Shown here: piece by piece, positions 19,915-26,395 of the stretch | How the letters are laid out: each line of letters starts with the position of its first letter | Position numbering within the stretch: position 1 is the first letter of the stretch | Assembly: GCF_001605885.1 (NCBI RefSeq) | Contig: NZ_LRPE01000023.1 | Location: forward strand, 62,001 to 126,000 | DNA length: 64,000 nt | Reading direction: 5' to 3' | DNA from: Acinetobacter lactucae | GTDB lineage: Bacteria; Pseudomonadota; Gammaproteobacteria; Pseudomonadales; Moraxellaceae | Notes under the pieces: model-generated | What the model was told of the DNA's origin: nothing | The model's input: only the letters and a program-made list of their open reading frames with translations | Databases searched by the model: none | Program-made: the position numbers and the translations under genes

Positions 19915-20498
19915 AAAAGACATTATTTAGCACACTATTTGCAGGACTGCTAAGTATGCAGGCTCATGCAGATTATATCGCCCAGCCACAATCGGTTGCG
20001 AGTCAGGCTGCACGTTTTTCAACAATGGGGATTAACGATCTTCAGAAAGCGGCAAAAGCTGGTCAAGCAGGCGCACAATTTTACCTTGGTACACACTACC
20101 AATATGGTAAAGATGTGGCAAAAGACGAAAAGCAAGCTTTCGCATGGTTTAAAGCAGCAGCTGACCAAGGTTTATCACCAGCACAACTGAACGTGGGCCG
20201 TATGTATGCCGACGGTATTGGTGTTAAAAAAGATGAGTCTATGGCTCGTAAATACTTTGAAAAAGCAGCAAGCAATGGCGATAACCGTGCAAGCTATAAC
20301 CTCGCGATGATGGAAGAGCAAAAGAAAAACTACGTTGGTGCTTACCAATGGTATGAGCTTTCAACTCGCGATGGCATGCTCGACAATAAAGTGATTAGCC
20401 TATCTGAAGGTAAGAAAACCGCTCTTGCAGCGAACTTGACTCAAGAACAAATCCGTACAGCACGTGACCGTGCGGACAAATGGATTCAAGCACAATAA
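19911..20498 (+). CDS. Exported Sel1/TPR-like repeat protein
   Basis: 195 residues with an N-terminal signal peptide (MKKTLFSTLFAGLLSMQAHA, then DYIAQP). It has three recognisable Sel1-like repeats at about 55-165: GAQFYLGTHYQYGKDVAKD followed by EKQAFAWFKAAADQG; AQLNVGRMYADGIGVKKDES then MARKYFEKAASNG; and ASYNLAMMEEQKKNYVGAYQWYELSTRDG. The last repeat lacks the glycine-rich linker. It begins inside the last codons of metW, so it is probably the third gene of metX-metW, although a methionine-related role is not apparent. Confidence 0.85.
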   Translation: MKKTLFSTLFAGLLSMQAHADYIAQPQSVASQAARFSTMGINDLQKAAKAGQAGAQFYLGTHYQYGKDVAKDEKQAFAWFKAAADQGLSPAQLNVGRMYADGIGVKKDESMARKYFEKAASNGDNRASYNLAMMEEQKKNYVGAYQWYELSTRDGMLDNKVISLSEGKKTALAANLTQEQIRTARDRADKWIQAQ

Positions 20499-20530
20499 TA
20501 ACGGTTCATCCGTAAAAAAATCTTACTCGA

Positions 20531-20570
20531 CTAAAACCACCTTGTATGCTCTACAAGGTGGTTTTAGTTT
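20531..20570 (+). terminator. Terminator after the Sel1-repeat gene
   Basis: Perfect 16-bp stem (20531-20546 / 20552-20567), GC-rich core CCACCTTG / CAAGGTGG, loop TGCTC, and a T-rich tail. Confidence 0.88.
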
Positions 20571-20676
20571 ATTAGGATATTCTCATTTATATTCTATTTT
20601 TTTTCCTCTATATCCCCTTCAAAAAAACACGTAACATAACTGATGTTCGATATTAGCTATAAAGTTTGGTTTTATT

Positions 20677-21300
20677 ATGTCTACCCCACATTGGTTTGAT
20701 CAGGGCAGTTTAGTTCTTGCCAGCAATAACAAAGGTAAAGTCGCTGAGTTTGAAAAACTTTTTGAACAGTTGAAATTACCAGTAGAAATTATTCCTCAAG
20801 GTCGCCTTAATATTCCTGATGCAATCGAAGACGGCTTAAGCTTTATTGAAAATGCCATTATTAAAGCGCGTCATGCTTCTAAAATTTCAGGTAAACCTGC
20901 TATGGCTGACGATTCTGGTATTTGTGTACCAGTCTTAGGCGGTGCACCTGGCATTTACTCTGCACGTTATGCTGGAGAGCATGGTGACGATGCAGCGAAT
21001 AATGCAAAATTATTAAATGATCTTTTACCCCACCGTAAAAATGGTGAAGTGATTGAAGGTATGTTTGTATGTGTACTTGCTTTAGTCACTCATGCAGAAG
21101 ACCCATTACCACAGATTTTCCAAGGCATTTGGCACGGCGAAATTTTAGAAGCTGCACGTGGAGAAAATGGCTTTGGCTATGACCCACTGTTCTGGTTGCC
21201 TGAGCTACAAGTTTCTAGTGCTGAACTGTCTAAAGAAGATAAGAATAAGATTAGTCATCGTGGGCAAGCGATGCAGTTATTCAGAGAGAGCTTAGTATAA
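20677..21300 (+). CDS. rdgB: RdgB/HAM1 non-canonical purine NTP pyrophosphatase
   Basis: Hydrolyses dITP and XTP to monophosphates, cleaning the nucleotide pool. 207 residues. Family motifs: LVLASNNKGKVAEFEKLF at the N-terminus, DGLSFIENAIIKARHAS, PAMADDSGICVPVLGGAPG with SARYAGEHG, and the C-terminal GENGFGYDPLFWLP with the KISHRGQAM block. It is a monocistronic unit between two hairpins. Confidence 0.95.
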   Translation: MSTPHWFDQGSLVLASNNKGKVAEFEKLFEQLKLPVEIIPQGRLNIPDAIEDGLSFIENAIIKARHASKISGKPAMADDSGICVPVLGGAPGIYSARYAGEHGDDAANNAKLLNDLLPHRKNGEVIEGMFVCVLALVTHAEDPLPQIFQGIWHGEILEAARGENGFGYDPLFWLPELQVSSAELSKEDKNKISHRGQAMQLFRESLV

Positions 21301-21353
21301 ATTTTCTTTCCATATAGCCTTTGAATACCACGCTAAAGAGTATTCGGCTTTGT

Positions 21354-21473
21354 ATAGGCAACTCTTACTTTTCAAAGATGAAAAGTAAGCAAAAATCTTT
21401 TGTTAGACTGATGGTACTTCCTTGTACTACAGTCTAACTGGCGGCATCCATGCCGCCTTCGCATAAGTAACTG
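21354..21473. repeat. Dispersed structured intergenic repeat, copy 1
   Basis: About 120 nt between convergent rdgB and the AEC gene. Its related copy lies at 56741-56864. Hairpin I is CTTACTTTTC / GAAAAGTAAG (21364-21373 / 21380-21389). Hairpin II is GTTAGACTG / CAGTCTAAC (21402-21410 / 21430-21438), extended by GTAC / GTAC. Hairpin III is GGCGGCA / TGCCGCC (21440-21446 / 21451-21457). The copies differ in the stems but the base pairing is largely retained. Confidence 0.8.
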
Positions 21474-21499
21474 TAGGAAACTTAGAATTAAATAATTAA

Positions 21500-22375
21500 T
21501 TAGACGTACAAGTGTAAAAACACAGCATAAATCGCAATACACACACAACTCACAATTGTCCCAGAAGCGATATAAGCCGCAGATCTACCCGTCCCTTGAT
21601 AATGTGTTTCTAGCGCTACAATATTGGCTGCTGGCGGCAAACAGAACATTAAAAACATCACTCCAATTTGCTGACTTATATTTGGAATCGGTAAAAATCT
21701 ATAAGTTAAGCCACAAAGAATAAACCCACACACCACCTTAAAAGCTTGAGCTTTGGTACTGTAGATTAAGTCTTTTAAATGCACTCGGGTACGGCGTAGC
21801 CACATTCCCAAAACACACATGCCTGCAAAGGTCATCGCGAACTTGGCAATTTCATATATCCAATGTATGGCAGGATGTTCTATATGCTGAGCACCTAGCA
21901 ACCTGAGCAGAAGCGCACAAAAAATTGAAATACACGGTGGAGAAGTTAAAACCTTTTTTAATATGTTGAGTTTACTTTGTGGTTCAGTGGTGACTGCCGT
22001 AACGGCCCATGCATTTCCAAAAAGAGACATCCCAATATATAGCGCAACAATTGGAGCCGTAGCATCAGGACCAAATAAGGCCATGGCAAAAGGAAAGCCT
22101 AACCAGCCCATGTTGGTATAACTTACACAAAGTGCCAGTAAGCGGTCTTTAAATAGAGCTAAATAAGCGAAGAAAATAAGAAATGCTGAACCGAAGCTAA
22201 AGAGCATTAAACTCAAACTACCTGGCTGATAAAATACCATGTTGTAAATAATCACAACTGGAATCAGTAAACGGGCAAGCCAAGCTGAGAGAACAGGTTT
22301 TATGGTTTCTGAAATAGAAGTCTGAGCAAGTAAAAGTCCAGTGATAAACGCCAATATTGGCAGTAATAACGCCAC
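21500..22375 (-). CDS. AEC-family (auxin efflux carrier-like) permease
   Basis: 291 residues, almost entirely hydrophobic, with about ten membrane segments in two halves separated by a basic loop near 195 (RRTRVHLKDL). Starts at GTG 22375 with GGAG 6 nt upstream. Features of the family are the N-terminal LLPILAFITGLLLAQ, SYTNMGWLGFPFAMALFG in the middle and the C-terminal PPAANIVALETHYQG with a broken-helix PxxxN-like turn. AEC transporters export organic acids or amino-acid derivatives; the substrate here is unknown. It is convergent with rdgB and divergent from tatA. Confidence 0.85.
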   Translation of the reverse strand: MALLLPILAFITGLLLAQTSISETIKPVLSAWLARLLIPVVIIYNMVFYQPGSLSLMLFSFGSAFLIFFAYLALFKDRLLALCVSYTNMGWLGFPFAMALFGPDATAPIVALYIGMSLFGNAWAVTAVTTEPQSKLNILKKVLTSPPCISIFCALLLRLLGAQHIEHPAIHWIYEIAKFAMTFAGMCVLGMWLRRTRVHLKDLIYSTKAQAFKVVCGFILCGLTYRFLPIPNISQQIGVMFLMFCLPPAANIVALETHYQGTGRSAAYIASGTIVSCVCIAIYAVFLHLYV

Positions 22376-22543
22376 ATTTTCTCCAGTTGCTCATCAAAAC
22401 CCGCTTGCTATGCTACACCTTTTCAAAGTGAAATGTACTCTCCATTTCAAGTAATTTAAGTGACTCTTTTCAAACTATGTATAAATAAAAAAAGAAGATA
22501 TGCAGTTTATAAAATTAACTTTTTAGGTTTTGAAAGTCATTTA

Positions 22544-22583
22544 TTGTCTTAAAAATGACATATAAATGTCACATTCCTGTCAT
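22544..22583 (+). promoter_or_regulatory. Four-unit Pho-box array upstream of tatABC
   Basis: Heptamers TTGTCTT, ATGACAT, ATGTCAC and CTGTCAT start at 22544, 22555, 22566 and 22577, exactly 11 nt apart, with AT-rich 4-nt spacers AAAA, ATAA and ATTC. Against the PhoB half-site CTGTCAT they match 5, 5, 5 and 7 of 7. A TATAAA at 22597-22602 can serve as the -10 box, and tatA starts at 22628. Confidence 0.7.
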
Positions 22584-22627
22584 GGCAACCTGTTGATATA
22601 AAGCAAACTGAAAAGAGGTATAAGATC

Positions 22628-22846
22628 ATGGCCGGTTTATCTATTTGGCATGTCGTTATTTTTGCAATTGTTGTTATTTTATTATTCGGTACGTCTAAAT
22701 TAAAAAATATTGGTAAAGACGTAGGCGGTGCAGTAAAAGACTTTAAAAAATCAGTTCGTGAAGAGGATGAGACTACAGCTCTTAATACTCCACGTACAAT
22801 TGATGCCCAAGTCAAAACACCTGACAGCACATCAGTAAAAAGCTAA
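22628..22846 (+). CDS. tatA: TatA, twin-arginine translocase pore subunit
   Basis: 72 residues: one N-terminal membrane helix ([18 protein letters not shown]), the [22 protein letters not shown] amphipathic hinge region and a charged soluble tail. This is the classic TatA layout. Glu8 of the E. coli type is not present in this position (His is seen), as occurs in some TatA proteins. It is first of tatA-tatB-tatC, with a Pho-box array in its promoter. Confidence 0.94.
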   Translation: MAGLSIWHVVIFAIVVILLFGTSKLKNIGKDVGGAVKDFKKSVREEDETTALNTPRTIDAQVKTPDSTSVKS

Positions 22847-22858
22847 AGGTTTTCGACC

Positions 22859-23296
22859 ATGCTTGATGTAGGAATGACAGAGCTACTCTGTTTTGCAATT
22901 ATTGCAATTTTAGTTTTAGGTCCAGATAAGCTACCAGAGGCTGCTCGTTTTGCAGGTCGCTGGTATGTTCGCCTAAAACGCTATATTACCAATTTGCAAA
23001 ATGAGATTGATCAAGAGTTGCGTCTTTCTGAGTTTCGAAAAGAAATGCAAGAAGAACTCAACCGCATTGAAGCACTAGAACGTAAAGTACAACAACAACT
23101 TGAAGAAATTCAAAAGCAGAATATTTCTGAAAATATAGATAAGGCTGAGGCAACCAAATCAGTGCCCCAACCTATTCGGATATGTCTTCCTATATCAGGT
23201 CATTATAAAGTCCCGTACATTAGAAAATTTATTCCTTTAGCATCATCAACTGATATTTCAGAGACATCAGCTGTTAAATTGAAGATTGCCGTATGA
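22859..23296 (+). CDS. tatB: TatB, twin-arginine translocase receptor subunit
   Basis: 145 residues beginning MLDVGMTELLCFAIIAILVLGPDKLPEAARFAG. The acidic residue before the short helix (MTELL) and the LGPDKLPEAAR hinge are TatB hallmarks. A long amphipathic coiled-coil segment (about 40-95) and an unordered C-terminus follow. It lies 12 nt after tatA and overlaps the tatC start by 4 nt, indicating translational coupling. Confidence 0.93.
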   Translation: MLDVGMTELLCFAIIAILVLGPDKLPEAARFAGRWYVRLKRYITNLQNEIDQELRLSEFRKEMQEELNRIEALERKVQQQLEEIQKQNISENIDKAEATKSVPQPIRICLPISGHYKVPYIRKFIPLASSTDISETSAVKLKIAV

Positions 23297-24063
23297 ACCA
23301 ACTGCCTTCAACCACTGTAAATAATCAGGAAAATTTAGACCAAATGCCGATCATGAGCCATTTGGTCGTTTTAAGACGTCATTTATTTAGGATTGTTGGC
23401 GTAACCTTATTTTTATTTTTTTGCTTATTGCCCTTTAGAAATAATACTTACCAATTATTATCCGAACCCTTAAGGTTACAACTCCCGACCTCCTCGTCAA
23501 TGATTGCAACAGATGTAACTGCAACATTTATGGCGCCTTTTAAACTCAATTTATTTGTTGCGCTTGTGTTGGCAATGCCATTTATTCTTTATGAAATATG
23601 GTCTTTTGTTCGTCCAGCGCTATATCAAAAAGAACGTCATTTAGCGCTCCCATTACTCATCGGTAGTATTGTTTTGTTTTATGCGGGCGTTGCTTTTGCA
23701 TATTACATTACCCTTCCGGCAATTTTGCATTTCTTTATTAGTGTATCGCCTGAAACTGTTGCACCTATGACAGATATTAATAGCTACCTAAGCTTTTGCT
23801 TAAAGCTATTTTTAGTGTTTGGACTGACTTTTGAAATTCCTATCGCGACTCTTTTGCTTATTTTAATTGGTGTGGTAAATACAAAAAGTCTTGCTGAAAA
23901 AAGACGTTTTATTATTGTTGGATGCTTTTTCGTTGCAATGTTTATTACACCACCAGACGCTATTTCAATGGTCATGTTAGCAATCCCAATGTGGTTGCTT
24001 TTTGAGCTTGGCTTGCTCTTCGGTAAAATTCTTGAGAAACGAAAAACTCATTCTGCCGAATAG
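23293..24063 (+). CDS. tatC: TatC, twin-arginine signal-recognition subunit
   Basis: 256 residues, six membrane helices. Signature elements are MSHLVVLRRHLFRIV (signal-peptide binding N-terminus; the usual HLxELRxRL motif is present as HLVVLRRHL), FVRPALYQKERH and the FGLTFEIPIATLLLILIGVV segment with the conserved Phe-Glu pair. With TatAB it exports folded proteins bearing twin-arginine signals. The two genes immediately downstream encode such proteins. Confidence 0.95.
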   Translation: MNQLPSTTVNNQENLDQMPIMSHLVVLRRHLFRIVGVTLFLFFCLLPFRNNTYQLLSEPLRLQLPTSSSMIATDVTATFMAPFKLNLFVALVLAMPFILYEIWSFVRPALYQKERHLALPLLIGSIVLFYAGVAFAYYITLPAILHFFISVSPETVAPMTDINSYLSFCLKLFLVFGLTFEIPIATLLLILIGVVNTKSLAEKRRFIIVGCFFVAMFITPPDAISMVMLAIPMWLLFELGLLFGKILEKRKTHSAE

Positions 24064-24076
24064 AATAGTTTTTAAG

Positions 24077-24110
24077 AAAAAGCCTGGCTCCCAAAGTTCA
24101 GGCTTTTTTT
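24077..24110 (+). terminator. Terminator of tatABC
   Basis: AAAAAGCCTG / CAGGCTTTTT (24077-24086 / 24099-24108) with a 12-nt loop and T-tract. Confidence 0.88.
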
Positions 24111-24144
24111 ATGTAGAACATTTTTTAATCTACAAAGTAATAAA

Positions 24145-24184
24145 CTGTCTTCAAAGTGACTTAAAAATGTAAGAAAAGTGTCAT
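24145..24184 (+). promoter_or_regulatory. Four-unit Pho-box array upstream of the first phoX gene
   Basis: Units CTGTCTT, GTGACTT, ATGTAAG and GTGTCAT start at 24145, 24156, 24167 and 24178 with 11-nt periodicity and 4-nt A-rich spacers. They match CTGTCAT at 6, 4, 4 and 6 of 7. TAAAAT (24195-24200) follows after 10 nt, the canonical distance to the -10 box of PhoB-dependent promoters. Confidence 0.65.
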
Positions 24185-24239
24185 TTACAGTCCATAAAAT
24201 CAACTCAACAAATATACCCACAAAATTTACGGATTTATT

Positions 24240-26192
24240 ATGACAACTGCTTCTAACCACCCAACACGTCGCGAAGTTTTAAAATGGTTTTCGGGGATCC
24301 CTTTTCTACCATTAGGTGCGATGGCTACGGCAGCAACGTTAGCAGGTTGTAATGATAGTGATGATAGTTCTGTAGTCACTCCAACACCACAGCCAAGCAA
24401 ATTAAAAAACGCAAAATTCACAGCAATGACGGCGCCAACAACCGCAGCAGATCGCGCAACAACTTTAGTGAATTCTAAATTAAAAATTGATTGGGAAAAC
24501 TCAACCAGTACTGAATATGAACTTGCTTATAAATCATTCTTTAAAACAGGTGACAGCGTACCAAAACTTGGTGGTGGAACTATTATCGCGGGTGGTTATT
24601 TTGACGTTAATGGTAATCCAATTATGGATAAGTCAGTTGCTGGTAAAGAACGCCAATTTTTTTCGGACTGTCCTGATGGTTCATCTTTAATTCATTTAGA
24701 AGGTGCCAAAGTTGATGGTGTAGCAAACCCAGTGTTCCATGTGGTTCAATTTGAATATAACTCTAAAGACCAAGCAGGCGGCGACACTTACGGTCAACTA
24801 CCTTCTCCAATTGCAATTTTGACTTTAGACCAAGATCAAAAAACAGGTCACTTAGAACTTAAAAAATACTTCAACGTTGATACTGCCCCTGTGCATGGTT
24901 TATGGATTACTTGCGGTGCGAGCTTATCGCCTTGGAACACTCACTTATCGAGTGAAGAATATGAACCAGATGCATTCAATCAAGGCATTGGTGGTACAGA
25001 TCCAAAATATCTTGGTAAATATTTCTTTGGTGATGAAACTAAAGCAAATCCATATAACTACGGTCATTTGCCAGAAGTAACAGTTAACCTTGATGGTACA
25101 GGCAGCATTAAAAAGCACTATTGTTTAGGTCGTATTTCTCACGAACTTATTCATGTAATGCCAGACAACCGTACAGCACTCATGGGCGATGACTACACAA
25201 ATGGTGGTTTCTTCATGTTCGTTGCTGATAAAGAAAAAGATTTATCAGCAGGTACACTCTATGTTGCTAAATACATCAATACGTTAACTGAAACCTCAAC
25301 TGCTAGCATTCAATGGATCAAACTTGGTCACGCAACAAGTAAAGAAATTGAAGATTTAGTTGCCGGTGGAATTAAATCAACTGACATCATGGAAAGTTTA
25401 ACAACCAATCCAAATGATGCTAGTTATACTGAAATCACTTTGGCAAAAAAACAGCTTTGGGTAAAACTTAAACCGGGCATGGAAAAAGCGGCCGCTTTCT
25501 TGGAAACACATCGTTATGCAGCACTAAAAGGTGCAAGTATGGCATTCACCAAGATGGAAGGAACTAACGTAAATATTAAAGATAAAATTGCGTACTCTGC
25601 TTTAGCTAATATTCAAGATTCAATGGTTGTTGGCGGTAAAGGTTATGTTGCGGAACATAATGTAGGATTCTCTAAAAAGATTACTGCTGGTGGCGTGCTT
25701 GCACACAAATTAGGTAAAAGCTTTACAGATAATGAAGGCAGCGCAATCAATAGCGAATGGGTTCCTCTTTACTCATATATGTTGTTAATGGGTGAAGATC
25801 TTCCTGAGAAAGATAGCTTAGGTAATACAGCGAACCCAGACAAAATTGCTAGCCCAGACAATCTGAAGTTCTCTGAAACTTTACGCACATTATTCATTGG
25901 TGAAGACTCAGGTAACCACGTGAACAACTTCTTGTGGGCATACAATGTAGATACTAAAGAGTTAACCCGATTACTTTCTACACCAGCAGGTGCAGAGTCA
26001 ACAGGTTTACATGCTGTAGATTCAATCAACGGTTGGACTTACATCATGAGCAACTTCCAGCACCCTGGCGATAGCAGCAGTGTACCTGATGATGTAAAAG
26101 CATTAATTAACCAAAATTATAACAATGGTTATAGTGCTAACGTAGGCTATATCACTGCCGACCCAATTGCCCCTTCAGTCACAACCAAATAA
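24240..26192 (+). CDS. PhoX-family (DUF839) Tat-exported lipoprotein phosphatase, paralogue 1
   Basis: 650 residues. The N-terminus combines a twin-arginine motif (TRREVLKWF, Arg10-Arg11) with a lipobox (TLAGC, Cys37), so it should fold in the cytoplasm, be exported by Tat and become lipid-anchored. The body has PhoX/DUF839 features: repeated beta-propeller-like segments, GLWITCGASLSPWNTHLSSEEYEPDA (the S/T-PWGT-L-T-EE motif of PhoX), GRISHELIHVMPDNRTALMGDD, and a late SNFQHPGDSSS block. PhoX enzymes are Ca/Fe-dependent alkaline phosphatases; activity here is inferred. Placed directly after tatABC, behind a Pho-box array. Confidence 0.85.
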   Translation: MTTASNHPTRREVLKWFSGIPFLPLGAMATAATLAGCNDSDDSSVVTPTPQPSKLKNAKFTAMTAPTTAADRATTLVNSKLKIDWENSTSTEYELAYKSFFKTGDSVPKLGGGTIIAGGYFDVNGNPIMDKSVAGKERQFFSDCPDGSSLIHLEGAKVDGVANPVFHVVQFEYNSKDQAGGDTYGQLPSPIAILTLDQDQKTGHLELKKYFNVDTAPVHGLWITCGASLSPWNTHLSSEEYEPDAFNQGIGGTDPKYLGKYFFGDETKANPYNYGHLPEVTVNLDGTGSIKKHYCLGRISHELIHVMPDNRTALMGDDYTNGGFFMFVADKEKDLSAGTLYVAKYINTLTETSTASIQWIKLGHATSKEIEDLVAGGIKSTDIMESLTTNPNDASYTEITLAKKQLWVKLKPGMEKAAAFLETHRYAALKGASMAFTKMEGTNVNIKDKIAYSALANIQDSMVVGGKGYVAEHNVGFSKKITAGGVLAHKLGKSFTDNEGSAINSEWVPLYSYMLLMGEDLPEKDSLGNTANPDKIASPDNLKFSETLRTLFIGEDSGNHVNNFLWAYNVDTKELTRLLSTPAGAESTGLHAVDSINGWTYIMSNFQHPGDSSSVPDDVKALINQNYNNGYSANVGYITADPIAPSVTTK

Positions 26193-26209
26193 TTTTTTAT
26201 ATACTCCAA

Positions 26210-26245
26210 ACATTAAAGCTGGCTAAGGTCAGCTTTAATGTTTTT
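26210..26245 (+). terminator. Terminator between the two phoX-like genes
   Basis: ACATTAAAGCTG / CAGCTTTAATGT (26210-26221 / 26230-26241), 8-nt loop, T5 tail. Confidence 0.85.
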
Positions 26246-26293
26246 ACATTCAACTTTCACTTTTTATGAAAATTAAATGAAAAATTACAGAAC

Positions 26294-26333
26294 TTTTCAT
26301 TAACTTATCATCAAAACGTCAACGCCTCGTCAC
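26294..26333 (+). promoter_or_regulatory. Four-unit Pho-box-like array upstream of the second phoX gene
   Basis: TTTTCAT, TTATCAT, ACGTCAA and TCGTCAC start at 26294, 26305, 26316 and 26327, again 11 nt apart; matches to CTGTCAT are 5, 5, 4 and 4 of 7. A weak TAAGCT (26344-26349) lies 10 nt beyond. Weaker than the other two arrays, but in register and in the right place. Confidence 0.5.
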
Positions 26334-26395
26334 ATTCACAAACTAAGCTCATGAAGAATTTTAGAACAATCTCTTTATTTACTTAGGAATTCCCC

